Shown piece after piece: positions 45,401-59,110 of a DNA stretch of 64,000 nt. The notes below the pieces were generated by a model. It was not told the origin of the DNA, made no database searches, and worked only from the letters and a program-made list of their open reading frames with translations. The stretch is from the NCBI GenBank assembly GCA_027574665.1, contig CM050659.1:23103001-23167000 (forward strand), in the 5' to 3' direction. Both the position numbers and the translations under genes were made by a program. The stretch is from Rhynochetos jubatus (Eukaryota > Chordata > Aves > Eurypygiformes > Rhynochetidae). Each line of letters opens with the position of its first letter. Positions within the stretch are counted from its first letter, which is position 1.

Positions 45401-45659
45401 ATATCTGCAAGAAACTGAGCTCCAAAAGCATGTTTTAACCTGTGTATTTTGTAAACACAACATGAAAAATTCACAGAGAATTTCTGTTACATCCTGAGGC
45501 AACTGTGAGCCTTTTCTGAAGTAAAGGCTAGGGAGCTATACCGTGTATAAGGAAGAGAAAGTGAACAAAGAGAAGCCAGATGGGAATATACAAGTAGAAC
45601 TTGCGGTTAGTATGTCTTTTGCACCCAGCAAAACTATTTATTCTGCTGTGGCTACAAGA

Positions 45660-45905
45660 CAGACTATCTCGTGGAGGCACAGCATACACTGTCAGAAGGT
45701 TTTATGCTGGTTTAGGGATTTCACCTTCCTAAACCACTGAAGCTACACTGACGTGGACACTGTTGCTAGCATAGATAGTATTAGTCCCTGGAGTTGCACC
45801 AGTGTAACAGTGTCAGCTACAGGATGTGCATTTTCCGTGCCCTGAGCTGACCTTGGGTGCGCAAAACTTTGGCAAAGCTTTACAGTGTAGACATGGCCTA
45901 AGGCA
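45660..45905. mobile_element. Possible ancient nonautonomous DNA transposon fragment
   Basis: The right end reads ACAGTGTAGACATGGCCTAA, matching the AGTGTAGACATAGCCTAAG terminus I recall from nonautonomous DNA elements of turtles, crocodilians and, as fossils, birds. Inside lie GAAGCTACACTGACGTGGAC and GTTGCACCAGTGTAACAG, also typical. The matching left terminus is not clearly visible (weakly, GGCTAGGGAGCTATACCGTG at about 45527). The family is uncertain. Confidence 0.4.
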
Positions 45906-48900
45906 GGTAGAATTTGCCAAATACAGTGTTTAATGAGACAGCCAAATGAGTGTAATACACAGCAAGTTCAGTAAAGCCCCTAAGGGCTGGGGTCCTAGGA
46001 ATGTGCTGTGATGTAGCAAAATAAGCTAGCGATCCTTTTCATCCACCTCCCTGCTTAGGCTGAGCCCAGCTTCTCAGGGGATGCAGCAAGGAGAGGCTCA
46101 CAGCACAGGGAAACCCACTTTTCTCCCTAGGTGTTTAGTGGTGCCTCTGCAACGATCAGGCACTGTCCTGCTCTGGTGTACACCCAGAACAGCAGTGTCT
46201 GCAGTTCACTATGGCCAAAAGGAACGGCCACAAAACCCTGCTGTACCTGACGTGGAGAGTAGAGCGGTGTAGCCCCGATGCAGAGCCAGGCAAAGAGTGT
46301 GTGGTATCATGGGAGAGCGCTGTCTGGGCCAGGGGAGGTTGTGCTAGCAGAGAGATGGGACACTAGTGCACAGGGCCCCCATCCAGGCGAGTACTACAGG
46401 CTCAGCTGTGTGTTTACTCTCTTGTTACGAGCTGCTGCTATTGGATATTTTATGTGGGATCCCAGAATTTGGACACTAGTTTGGCACCACTATGGAGCAA
46501 TTCAGCATGTAATTTATTTGTTATAAATGTGGCTATTCTGAAAAGTGTATTTACTGGTTCAAACAGGTTTAACCTCAAGTAGTTGAGGTACAGTAGCTGC
46601 ATATTACTGTATTCTCCTAAAATGTTGTGGAACCATCATTACAAATTCTAAACCTCTCTGCGTAAGAGCATCTCTGCACAAATGGGTGCGTCATGTCCTA
46701 CAAACACACAATTCAAACATGCCTATTGCCCTGCAACTCCTAATGTTTTTACGAAGAAAAGACTAACGAGCGGATTTCTAAGGGGTTCTGAAGGACAAGG
46801 GTTTTTTGTGGGAGGGTCGGTTTTGTCTTTTTTTTCAAGGCAAATACTTTTGTGTTTTCTGCTAGAAAAGCTGTTCACCCATCTTGTGGTTTGAGGATGA
46901 GGGCCAGAACCCATTGATCTGGATGCTGAAAGGAAGGCACTGATCACTGGGTAAGGCTTTCCTGTGTTTAGCACCTGCACGTAGATGCAGATCTTTCAGA
47001 TGTCTCAGAAAGTGACACTTGATTGAATTTTCTTTCATTTTGGTATAAAGTTCTTCTTTCACACAGCTTTTATTAATTTAGATTGATTTAATCATAGATT
47101 AGCACCATTAGAAGGATATGATTTGAGAGACCTCCTGGACATGTGTCAGACTACACCCTGCAGGTTTGTCTGTCTTTTGCTGGCAAAAGTTTAAACTGCA
47201 AGGAGCACCTAATGGGAATGCTAGAGTTGTTCTAAAAACAGAGCTCTCCAAGCAAAATCTCTTTGAACATAAGAGAAATTAGTTCCATTTCATCAAGGAG
47301 ATAAGAAAATAAACATGATCATTCCTTGGCTCTGAAATGCTTTTTATTCAACAAAGTAATCTCTGTTTAGAAAGACGTTTAGAGCTCGCCTGCTTGACAG
47401 TAGCTTGCTCTCTGACACTCATCTTTAGATTGTAAGAAATAATAGCCTAATGCTGTTTTTTTGTAGCATTTAGAAATGTGTTGAGAGATGACACTGTGAA
47501 ACACACCGAAGTTTAAGCCAGAAGGAAGCCCTGAAGGATGGTAGCATAGCTCTGCAACAGGCTAAAGTATACACTAAGGGGGGTGGGGTGGGGGAAAATT
47601 GAAATCTGAAGTCCTGCTTGTTTGGTTTCCCCTTCTCCCATTTCTGCTCTGTGGGCACAACCTGAAACAGATCCCCTGCTGATAGGGAGGTCACACAGTT
47701 TATTTCTGTCGCACTCACGTGGTCTTGCTAATAACAGGGGAGGGTGGATCAGAAGCTTATTTTAAACCCAAAAATATATGTTGTCACTCTGTATTATGAT
47801 AGCATCCAAGGACCAGTGAGGACCGGGGCTTCAGCTATTACATGCTAGATTCAACATGTGATCTATTGCAAGCTGAACATGTTGTGGGGTAGCTCCTCTG
47901 AGATATTTCAATCCAAGATGCAACAAGCTGTAGGAGGAGAAGAGGGGGTGAAGGAGCTGAATTGTGGGGTGGTCTGCATGATGCTAGAAAGGAGACAAAA
48001 GACTATGCTAAAAACTGTCACTTGCTCCTAAGACAAGTAACTAACTGGAAGATAAGACTTGGAACAGAGGAGAAGACCTTTTTTGTTTAATTAAACTGTA
48101 AAGATCTCGAGTTGGTGTGGGGCTGGGGTGGGAGGAAGCAGGACAGGCAGGTGAGCAGGTGAATGACATTGTTGCAGCTTGTCCATCCAGTGTTCGTGCT
48201 CTTTATTTCCTCAGCTACATTTATTTGGTGGGATATTGTTGATACAAGCCGGGAAAATAAAATCAACGTATTTGAAAAGGTCAGCCTCGTGAGAATTGCA
48301 TTATTGCGTGCCCCCACTGTTTTTCGGGGCTGGTGGCCTGTGTGTGAAAGTGTGACTGACAGCAGTTGTGATTGCAAAACAGTCTGGAGAAGAAATGAAG
48401 AAACACCTCACGCTGAGTATGTGAGATGGGGAGGAGAGAGAACGAAACAAGTTTGTTGCTTAGTGCAAGAATGTCTGTCACATCTTCCACTTATTGAAGG
48501 CAATGTTGTTCTCTCCAGGCACTCAAAGGAAAAGTCAGAAAGGCGATTAAGTGATCTGTGCACGGATGCTACTGCTGTCTCCAGAATTAAAAACGAATGC
48601 TTAATCAGAATCATAAATTTGTAAGAGTCTGACTAACGATACTCCCCTTCAACCTCAGCATTTCTACTGGAACAGGAGAAGGACATTCAAAATCTTCCTG
48701 TCTCCTGGAAAGTCCATGGAGCTGGAGGCAATATCATGGAAACCTTGGTTAGGTATGTAGTATTCAGCAACTTCACAGATGAGCTTCCAGGAAACCTTTA
48801 CAGCTTTTGCAATAAAAATAGCATTCGTATATGACTTTGTTTATGGTGGGGCCCCACAGCGAATCGTTTGGGTTTTGTCTGTAATATTTCTAGCCAGTTG

Positions 48901-51900
48901 GTCTTGCAAAGAACAAGTGTAAGTTGGAGCCTTACAGCATTTAGAGGCTACGAGAAGGAAATCATATTTTAAGAGAAATCATATTTTGGGCCCAGCAAGT
49001 TCGACATTGAGTAGTGCTGCCAGAGTTTTTAATATTATTGAATTCAACAATCCTTTCCATCAAATTCCAGAATTATCTGGAACATTCTCTCTTACGTGAA
49101 ATAAATGCTTGAAAGCTGCCAGGTGATTAACAATGTTTGCTGAGATGTGAGGGTGTCTCAGGAGACTCTGCTTTGTTTTGCTACTGTAATTTCCAGTAAA
49201 GATTTGGTCAAGACTTGAAACTGTCTCAAATGATGTATTTTGCAGCTTTAAGTTAAAATTCAGACCTGCCAAAAGGTTCTTGATTGTTAGTTTTTCTGGC
49301 TGAAACCACCTAATTTTTCCACTCTGCTTTGTACATCTAGTTATGGATGACTATTTTATCTCTCTGGCTTCAGAAAAGACAAACACCGTATCACTTCCTA
49401 AGGTGAGGGGGAAAAAAACCCTACTAAAAATATTAGTAAGAATTTTCAAAGGATTACAGATTAATCAGATATTGTACAAATAAACACTGAAAGGGTAGGC
49501 CCTAGTGAAAAGATTTGCAGCCTAAAAGAGACAAGCCATTGGTTATGTTTAAAGGAAAGGGTAGAGGTGGAGAAATTAATGGTTTTCAAGAGGAATCTAA
49601 ATTGAGAGGGCACTTGGCAAGCAAAATGAAAGACTAATCAAGCATAAAGAGCAGAAAACCTCAGTTACAAAATAAGTGAGGAAGAAACAAGCTTGAGGGA
49701 GAAATGGAAAGATCATAAGAAATATGTGCAATGAACCCAAGGATACCTGGACCCGGTAAGGGATAGCAGACAGGCTGACAGCTAATAGTGGGAATTCCTT
49801 AGCCGTTTATTGCTGATGCAGGATGTCGTTGCAAAGTGACTCTGTGTTCTTTCCATGTGAGCCACATGTAGCGCCAATGCAGCACCTGCTCATTTTGTTA
49901 ATGCGAGGGGATGCTTAAATGGCAGTGGGCCTTCAAGCTTGTTAAACTATGCAACCCTCACTGTTCTGGTTCTTACAGTTCTGCAGAAATTGTAGTGGTC
50001 CCATGGGCACAATCAACAACCGTACCTGCAACATTTCAGCTGTCAGCCTATTGGGTCCATGGAGTACCTGAGATATTTTGCATTGGAACTATTTTGATTT
50101 CAATGTTGTTTATACCGTAGTCTCAAAATCACTTGGAAAAGCTTCTGAGTATAGGCATGTTCTGCTTTTGTGGAACAGAGAAATGTGCATGGGAAGCAGT
50201 GGAAAACCGCAGTCATTGTAAACATGACGGGAGGTTGAACTGCAAGAATGTTTGTGTCGCTGACCCAGGATCATGATCACCAACCAACACTGATAAATAC
50301 ATAATTGTGCACGCACATGTGTGTGCTTGCATATATACATCGATATATTTATGGTGGAATACCGATGGAAACATCATAAATGCCATTATTAATGACTAGC
50401 TACTCTGCAGTCTTCTTTCAGGTAAGAAACTATGATTATGTATCTCCGTTGTGTCTGTATACTTATGCATAATACATTACATACGATGGATTTTGGTTTT
50501 TTCATGGTGGTAAACCATTCTTTTTAAGTCCTTAAATATTTTAGACTGTAAAGTGTGGTTAATAATAAGTAGAAGTTTTGTTTTAATGATAGGAAGCTTT
50601 GATTATTATTTTTACTGTTCCAACATGTGTTTGATTTTTGTGTGTTACAAAAAAATGATCTTGGGAAGTGTGAATAGAGACGTCTCTGTTGGTTTCTGTG
50701 AGAAAAAGAATATGAACAAACAAAAACCCCTGCACTGGTAGCTGAATGGAAAACATTAGAAGAATCAATTTAATGATGATTTTTGAAAATGTGAAAAACT
50801 AGGCCAATATTTGGATTTTTCAAAAGCAAGTTAGTAAAATCAGTCACTTTTACGTTTTCACAGTTGAAATACGGTTAAACAGATTTAAATGTTATTTATA
50901 GAAAAGAAATGCATTTGGAATGAAGAAACATGAGGTGCAGTTTAACATTGCTGCTTTCTAAGCTATGTAAATGCAGGTTTATAAAGAAATGATGACTGAT
51001 ACTGGTCAGTTCAAGAACCGTTTCTTCCGTGTATTAACCTTCAGCTGGAGACAGTATTATTTTTCATTCTTTGTCTAGTTATAGCATGGTTTTGTGTTGT
51101 AACTGTGCAGAGTCTGAATTATCTTGCCCTAACTGAGATGCATGTGCGTGATGCAGCATTGCCACACTAAACACCCGTGTGCACATAAATTGTGCACCAG
51201 ATAAGAGTAATTCTTCAGAGTAGTATTGGAGATGACCTCATTCTGACACTGCACAGAGACCATTGGGGTCACAGTATTGGCAACTTGTGCGGAAAGGTGA
51301 AAAGGCAGCAAGAAGGCAGACAGCTCTCCCTCTTTCCACACTAGTTAGAGTTTGGAGATTCCCTGTACAAAGCAGAACACATATACAGGAAACTTTCTGG
51401 GATAAAAGGCCTTAGAGAGAATGAAATCTTTTATTATTTCTCTATTAGATTTCAGTATTGAAGGGATTAGTTACTGTGAGGAGACTTTAAGGAAGTGCCA
51501 TTGAAAAGACAACTAAATTTGCTTGAAAAATACTGCCAGCATGATTAGGAAAGAGCAAGTTCCTAAAATTTTGTTGAAGTGCTGCAATAGCCTCCCAGAA
51601 CAGTCATGGACAGCAGATAAAATGACATGAAAGTCAGATAAACTGAGGAAGCACCTCAAATAGCTCCTCCATGAGAAGAGCGGGTTTAGTTTTCCAAGTC
51701 AGCAAGCTACATAAAGCTCTTGCAGCCTTCATGACATAACCTAGGCAAGTGATACCGTAGTCTCTTGGTCATGAGCCAGGGTAGAGAGGTGTAGTGTAGT
51801 AATCTTGCACTGGCAGGAGTAGGAAGAGATGCACCAATTGACCTAGTAGGTATTTCCCCTACTCATCAAAAAGGAATAGGCCTGGACAAGCCATGGAGAG

Positions 51901-54034
51901 CACTATGCCACTAGATAGATTTCTGTCTAGTTATAGCATCTCATCTTCTATTTTTAAGGGTCTCATGGAAGTGCTGAGGAAAAGCAATATAGAAGAGAAT
52001 GTAAATATTATAGTTCAGGGATATCAGCCCCAGTCCCAGTGCAAAACCTGCCTTTCAGTGAAAGGTTTGAGGGGCTTCTAGTTCAAAGGATTTCAGAGAT
52101 GTGGACAGGCAGCTATATGCTTTACTTTCTTCTCTATTGGTCACCCCGTATGGATGGTAGATATGTTAAAATAAGGAAGAGCATCCCTCCTGAGCAGTTC
52201 TAAGGGGACAGAAACACTGGCATGGGAAGAGCAGCTACAAGGTGGTAAATACTTTTTTCAAGTGACAGGATAATTTTTCTGCTGAGGCTGGAAGTGTCAA
52301 TGTCAAAACAGCTTTTGCTCATGTCTCAGACCTTCTGATGCAATTGGCTATTTCAGTGCATGATAAAACCCTCAGAAAAAGTGCCAGAGTTTTAAGGTTT
52401 TATTTTAGAAGGTCTTTTTGCTCTTCATAAACATAGTGATCTTATTGTGGTTTTATCTTTCAGGATTAAAGGACTACTGGCAGATATCTTAGGACTAAAA
52501 TGCAGGTTAGACTTTGCTTTTTGTTTTGCTTTTTGTTTTGCCTTTTAGAGCCTGATATGAGTGGGAATATCTGTGAGTTGGAAAATATATCCACGAGACC
52601 ACTGGAAACTGCGTATTTTTATTTAAACTTGATCCTGCTGTGTTTAGTGTCAGAGCTAAAATGTGCACCTGGTATGAACAGAAAGTGAAGCAGAAAACTG
52701 CAGTTTTGCTTCCCCAAAATCGGTGAATGGCAAAATCAAGTGAGATCCTGAGCGTAAAAAGTGAATACTTAAAATGTTTTGGGTTTAATCACAATTGTTT
52801 TTGTTAAGGACTTACTTTTAAAACTGCACAGTTTACTACAACAGCGTCTTATGTATCTACAGAGGAGAAAGCAGCTCAAGTATATTCTAGTGAACTTGTT
52901 CTTTGCTAAAGCAGCAGAAGTTCAAAGATTTTGTTACTTTCCTGCTTTATTTTCTCATCTGGCTTTGCATAAGCTCTCTGGGTCGGCAGTATTGAAATAA
53001 TACTTTCTAATTTGTGATCAGTGCATAGTAGCAAGGGGAAGGAAGGGTTGGCATGAAGAGCTCTTATCAACAAGGTATGTGTTTCTTTTTTATCTCTCAG
53101 CCAGTGCGTTGTCAGAGTGGAGGAGCTGAGGCTGGTTAATACTCAGGCAGGCTGTTGAGGTTCCAGTCTGGTTTTCTAATTTAGAAGCGCTACTGGATGA
53201 CATAAATGGTAGGAATGATTGTGAATTCTGTGTAAAAAAAATAAAATGGAAGAGAATCCTTTAGACTAAGAAAAGGTCTAAAGGAGTCATTTAAAAGCTA
53301 GAACAGCTTAAAAAATTATTATAGTCCCAGTTTGAGTGTTTTGCTTATATTCCAAATGAGTATTTGTCTCATGGATGTGCTCTTTAAACTCACCTTATGA
53401 TATTTATTTGCCATCCAATTCAAATCAAGGAAACAAAAGAGACGGAAGGGTAATCAGTGGGTTAGCCTTGAAAAAAAGACAGTACTGACAGACTGGACAA
53501 AGCCATCAAGAAAAGTTTAATTCTTTATTTGCAGTTTCAGAAGCTTTGTTATTATTGAGAGGTTTTGAGATGGAAGTTTGTAAGAATACTGTGGTCTGAG
53601 GGCTTTAGATACTGTCATTCCTTCCTCTGGGGATTTTTTCTTTCAGCATCTGTCACTTTCTTTTTCTTCCCCCTAAAAACCATACACACAAAATATATTT
53701 ACAAATTCTGAATTTGACAGGCTAAACAGGTCCTGTCCTGTGACCACGTTGTGTCATCAGCTGGGTGTCTTCATCTGCCTGGGCTCTTGCTCTTCATTGT
53801 GCTGCAGAGCACCCCCATGCATAGCTGGCACCAGCAGCTGTAGGCTGGGAAGGATTGTCCAGCTTCTCAAACAGAACAACCCTCCCCTTTTGTTCCCCAT
53901 GATGCAGGAAACGAGCACTTGACTGGGTTAGTGGCATGGACTGCTGTGTTCACTCACTTTAGTTCCCTTCCACCCTAATCGACTGTTAAAAGGATAGTTA
54001 TTTGATCTGTAGCAGAAGAATGTTTAGTTTTTTC
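45906..54034. other. AT-rich gene-empty sequence
   Basis: No exon or RNA gene is recognised. A plus-strand frame of 153 codons at 48163-48624 has no known domain. A weak CR1-tail candidate lies at 47088-47165. A 13-bp tandem of TTTTGCTTTTTGT type lies near 52512-52540, and a 12-bp direct repeat AAATCATATTTT lies at about 48959-48987. Confidence 0.45.
47088..47165 (-). mobile_element. Possible decayed CR1 3' tail
   Basis: ATCATAGATTAGCACCAT, AGAAGGATATGATTTGAG and GACCTCCTGGACATGTG follow the order of the antisense 3' end of turtle-type CR1 (ATCATAGATTATAAGACCAGAAGGGACCA, then GACCTCCTG). It is short and diverged. Confidence 0.35.
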
Positions 54035-54118
54035 AGAGCCCTTCTCATCTGGGGCGTTGGACTAGAGGACCTCTAGAGGTCCCTTCCAACCCCTAACACT
54101 CTGTGAATCTGTGAATCT
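54035..54118 (+). mobile_element. CR1 LINE 3' tail, sense orientation
   Basis: GTTGGACTAGAGGACCTCTA followed by GAGGTCCCTTCCAACCC is the diagnostic end of avian CR1, and CTGTGAAT CTGTGAAT at about 54102-54117 is its degenerate 8-bp terminal repeat. Only about 80 bases of the 3' end remain. It is oriented opposite to the copies at 22105 and 36952. Confidence 0.85.
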
Positions 54119-54226
54119 CTGGGAAGCCTTCCCGGGGCAAAAAGTTGAGGATGAGGGCAAATAATGGCAATACAGGTTTGGGGAAAATATCGATCTTATC
54201 ATGTTTCTTTCTTTTCTTTGCTTGTC

Positions 54227-54270
54227 TTTTTTTTTTTTTTTTTTTTCTTTTTTTTTCTTTTCCCTGTGCA
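54227..54270 (+). repeat. Long T/C tract ending in CAG
   Basis: About 21 consecutive T, then C, more T, and TTTTCCCTGTGCAG. It looks exactly like a strong polypyrimidine tract plus 3' splice acceptor, with the AG near 54269-54271. It may equally be the reversed A-tail of a retroposon. No coding exon follows. Confidence 0.6.
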
Positions 54271-57200
54271 GTTTGAATGGAGAGGAACATAGGAGAGTTA
54301 ATAGGACATCTGTGTCCGGAGTCCCCTACTTCACCACAGACTCTCTGAAGATGGTTCTCTTCCCTCATCCCTAGAAGTAAAGGTGATCTTGGTTTATCTT
54401 GCTTCTCAGCTAACCTGCCACAGAAGGCCACCTCAATATTTGAAAAATACTGAGTTAATTTGAAAAACGTTAGGTCTTGCGATGGATTATATTGAAAGAG
54501 GGGCTGACTGGGCTGGATGTAGGGAGGGAGCCTCTGTGCAGTCTTAACTGGTGGAAGGAGAAGATAGGAAGGGAAGGAAAAAATTCCCCTGCCTACTAAA
54601 ATGCCATGTACCCAGGACTGGTCCTGTGTAAACTCTCAGAGTTCCCAAGTACTGGCTTTTATACTGTACTTCAAGTGAGACCAAAGGGTGGAAAACTGGT
54701 CGTCGGAGTTATTTTGAGGTTTTTATTATGTTCAGGGATTAATTTCAATGACAACAATGGTGTTTTTAGTGCAACAAGTAGAATTAAGTAAGCAGTCTGG
54801 CAGAAGATCTGAGAAGCAGAAGGTGAAAATAAATAAAATGGAGCAGCGAAGAATGCAGAAAGAAACAGAAAGTGTTCAAAGGCATGTAAACGAGAAGAAG
54901 GCTGGAGCCAAATTCATATGCAAACATCTAAGGTACAAATCCTCTTCCCTCCTTTTTTCCTTCCCCTGATGATGTGCGTATACAGCCCCTGCCCTCTCTT
55001 GCATTTATTCTCATGGCGGAATTTAAATGATGGAACAGAGGCAAAAGGAGGCAGATGTGATTGTGTGGGAAGATGCTTTGCCACTCAGTTGTGGATGGGA
55101 ACCACATCATCTTATGTAGTTTGTGGAGGGGGATTTATTCTTTCAGCATTTTGAGAAAGACTTATGATTCCACCTGGATTTATGTACAATAGCTTTCCTG
55201 TCTGTACTCTTTATCTTTTCTTGAGAGCTCTCTGACTAAGTTATTTTCCTCCTGGGATGTACAGAGTATACTCTTACCTACACTGGGATAAGAGACTCTT
55301 GAATACAAAGGCCTCTGCCGAAGGTATTGTTCATTCCCATCAAGCATGACCTGTAGGGCCTTACTCAGGTTGGGTCATGTGGTAGGGCATATAAACTGCA
55401 AATGGTATAGATGTGTGCTGTGATACTCGTTATAAGAAGTTCACATCAAGCCTCTAAACTAGCGAGCCATTTAAGCTTTTTAATTGTAATGATTTTTCAG
55501 TCATCTCACTGAAGTACAGTGCCTGAGCTTAAAACTGAAATCATGCTGAAGTGCTTTGCTGGCTTAAAGCCCAAGCTGGCTTTCAGTGTAGTATAGGCAG
55601 CCTTTCCTGGGATGATGGTGAATTAGAATTGTGCTAAAGTATTTCTAGCAAGATGAAAAATCACCTCCCATCTAAAGGTTTTATTGCTTTTTCCGCTTTC
55701 TATGAACTCAAAAATGAGGCCATTTCTATGAAAAATGGCACTTGAGAATATGAAATTTCCAGAAGAAGCAGAGATCCCTTTTCTAACAGAAGTTGCATGC
55801 ATGGGGAACAATCCTTTTTGAAGAAAATGATGCTATCTCTGGAAATGGTGATCCTGTGTGAAGTTTTGGACCTGCAAAATTAACTAAAGGCTGTGAACTC
55901 TGTCTGGTTCTACATTAAATTTACTTTAGTGCTCCAATCCTCTACTGAGGTCTGCCCAGAGCTGGCACAACAGGGCTGCAGAGATGCCCATGGGTGTGTA
56001 TGCCTGGGTCCATTTGCGGTTGGGGGCCTATGTACATTGAGGTGATGTGTTTGTACTGTTCTTGGTGCCTGCTGATGGTTGTCTTCACAATTTCTCAGTA
56101 CAGGACTGCTTAGTGACTCCATCCAAAATCCTGCTCCTGATGAAGAGATTGGTTGCTGTTTAAGTACCAGAAGGTAAGACATGGCAAACAGTTAAATAGT
56201 ATCTGATAGCTTCTGCTCTCCTTCGTGTGTTTCTCCAGACACATTTGTCCTGCTATGTGCAGGGTACTCCTGAAGAGCCATGCTATTCTTCAGTGCGTAG
56301 TTTGAAACCACGTAATTCATGTAACGCCACTTTGCTTCTTAGCTTGCAGGATGTCTATGAGAAATACCCCAGATCGCTTGACCTTATTTTTTCAGATTTG
56401 TTTTGAACAGCATGTCTGGAACACGTGTTTCGTGTGTTATATTTCCTCTGTGGATTCATCTTTGGCATTCAACGTGTGAACTTTTCTTATAATTAGTTCT
56501 GATCAGTAGAGGTGGTTCAAGTACCACTGCAGGTAGTTTACCTCGGTTTTCTTGTTGGCAGTCACAAGACACGTACAGGACGCAGTCCTGTAGCTGCGCA
56601 GGAAGGAGTGGGATTTTGCCCCTGACTGACTTTGGACTGAAGTCGGAGGATACTGGTGGACACTTTTCTGTGCCCATAGCAGGTCTGCAAAGGCAGCAGA
56701 GGTCAAGTATTTAGCAAATGCAGTCAACACGCAAATTTCTACGGATCCTTGGGCTTGTGTGTTAGGTAGATAAATCTTCCTCTCAGCTGGATGAGGTTTT
56801 ATTCCATGATTTCATGAGCACTTGCTTTACAAACATCTGTAATTCTGAAGTGGACTTATTTTCAATACCTTTGCTGGTTGGATTTGATTGATTCAAGTGG
56901 CTCCTGAAGAGGAAAACAAAAGGAGCATTACAGTGGTTAGAGCAGACTCATTGAAAATCAAAATATTCTTTTTTTCCCTTTATTTGCTTGGGATTTTGGG
57001 TACGTTTTAGGGGTGGGTGTGTTAATTAGTCATGGGAAAAAATCCAGAGCAGCAAGAGGAAAAAATCCAGACTGGTCTGGAAATGGTGTGAAGGTTTTTC
57101 TTTACCTTTGATTGTATACTTTTCCTGCACCTTGTTGCCAAAAACTGCAGAAGCCTTCCTTGTCTCCGGAGGGGGGTTGAGGGCACTGGAGAAATGTTGA

Positions 57201-58819
57201 CTATTTTATTTATGATTATCTTAGCACTAAATAACGCACTGTACTCTCCACGCTAGTATCCAATGACTTTTGTGGCTTTGAGTCCAAGGGCAGAAACAGC
57301 AGCAAGGGCAGAGAAGATGGCCTGCATTTTGGAAACGCCTTTGGTCAGGCAACCTGTTCCCCATGGGCTGGGAGGCTGTTCCCTGCGCCCCCAGCTCCCA
57401 GCACTGCCCTCACCCTCTGTGTACATTCTGCACATTCCATAAGTGACTTTGCTTATATAACCTTCCCTGCGCTACCTTCCTCTCCCCACATAGGTGAACT
57501 GCTGGCTGCCCTCGTTAAACAGCAGCGCCGTCCTCACCCACCATCCAGGCTCCCCATACACAACTCAGTCTTCTTTTCTGAGTCCATTCCTCTTGTTTCT
57601 AACAGCTAAACAGCAAGAGTCCCAGGCTTGGGGTATTTCTTTTCAGGGCAGAGCTAAGGCACTTGTGTAGCAGCTGCAGAAGCCAAAGTGGCTTTGTATA
57701 TTACTGTACTCTCCTGAACCGAAATCTAAAAACGGTTCACCCAGAAGAACTGCACAGCAGTCCCATTCAGCAAGGTGTGTGGTGGGAGGTTGCAGGCTGG
57801 AGCCCAGCACAAGAGGCTGCTGCTGTTTTCATTGAAATGCCTTGTGCTGGGCAAACCTGTGCACAATCCTAAGCCTCTTCTCTTCCCACACGGAAGGAAT
57901 GCTAACACCCAGCCTGTAAAAGAAAGAACAAAACCCAAAAGCCCAAACAAACCAACCCCCAGACACCAAACCTCAGGTCCTTGCACAAGGATGTGTTTTA
58001 GGTACAACGTATACCTACACACATTTAACACAGTGTCATTAAACTTGATTCATCCAGGACATGGGCTCAGATTTCAGTTTTTCTTGCCAGTGACCATTTT
58101 TCTGTTTGGATTGCTCTACCAATGCTGTCAATAATCTGTGGGGAATAATTGCTAATAACTGACTGTAATGGTCATGTAGTCAATGCCAATAACATTAATA
58201 AATATAGAATCTGCTGCTTAGTGGCAGGTTGCACAGATAAAGTGAGTAATAGTCTCAAAAGTCTGTGCTCTATAATAAGCTTTTGTGGTTTATGGGTTTA
58301 GAATCTTTAACTTTAAAATCAGGTTTCCAAAGATTTGAAGAGTCACCTTTAACCATCATCAGATCTATCTGCTGGAACACATAGGACGGTTTTCATTTTC
58401 AAAGCTGCAGAGCATTTCTGGCTCTCGCTGCGGTCGGTTGGAATTGTGGGCATGCAGGAACTTTAGGAATGAATTGTTAGTTGTTGTTATTAATTTATTT
58501 GGGAAACACAAACAGTATGACTCATTAACTCATGTCTTGAAAAATGCTGTACTCTTTTTCACAATAAGCATACTACTGGAAAGCACTACCTTCCAAAACT
58601 GACTTTAGGTAGCATTTTAGCAACAGAATTATGAATGGGGACTTACTTCACGGATCTGCAAAGCCCTGGGAAGCTGATAATACACAGCAGAGACAAAAAC
58701 ATGGGAGTTTGAAATCACGTGCTTTGTACCTTTAATGAAACCACCAGACTATGTCTGCATGACACAGGGCATACATAAAGATGATGTTACCAGCTTGAAA
58801 ATGAAAGCATGTCTTCCTG

Positions 58820-59110
58820 AGTTTTTTTGCATTGGTTCCTGCTCTGGGGTTTTAATTTGATGTCATCTATTTGATCATTATATCCTGTTTCTTTTAAAAT
58901 TCTTGGCTAATTTACTTTCTTTTGCTGTAATTTCCATTTCCAAACTCTTTGATAAGTGTCAGCCAGTGCCTTTTCAGACGTTTCCTCTGTATATAACCCA
59001 GAGAGCTGCTTAATCATAAGTCATATGTGCAGCAATATGGTTTTATTATTATTCATGTCTTTCTAAAAGCTGAAGCCAAATCTTAATTTGAGAGCACAAT
59101 AGCTGAGTCT
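58820..59110. other. Candidate conserved noncoding element
   Basis: Unique AT-rich sequence with words such as TTTTAATTTGATGTCATCTA, GGCTAATTTAC, GTATATAACCCAGAG and AGCAATATGGTTTTATTATT, and no low-complexity bulk. Chosen on composition alone. Confidence 0.18.

Larger units (their letters stand above)
37726..45659. other. AT-rich gene-empty sequence
   Basis: No gene is recognised. There are plus-strand frames of about 146-149 codons (38707-39156 and 40778-41218), but they have no known domain and no splice or promoter context. It holds a G16/GA run, a perfect inverted repeat (39454-39482) and a T14 run near 41616-41629. Confidence 0.45.

Noticed and set aside
48163-48624. Plus-strand 153-codon frame as a gene
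   Set aside because: No recognisable domain, no splice or promoter context, and biased low-quality composition. Chance frames of this size occur in 64 kb.
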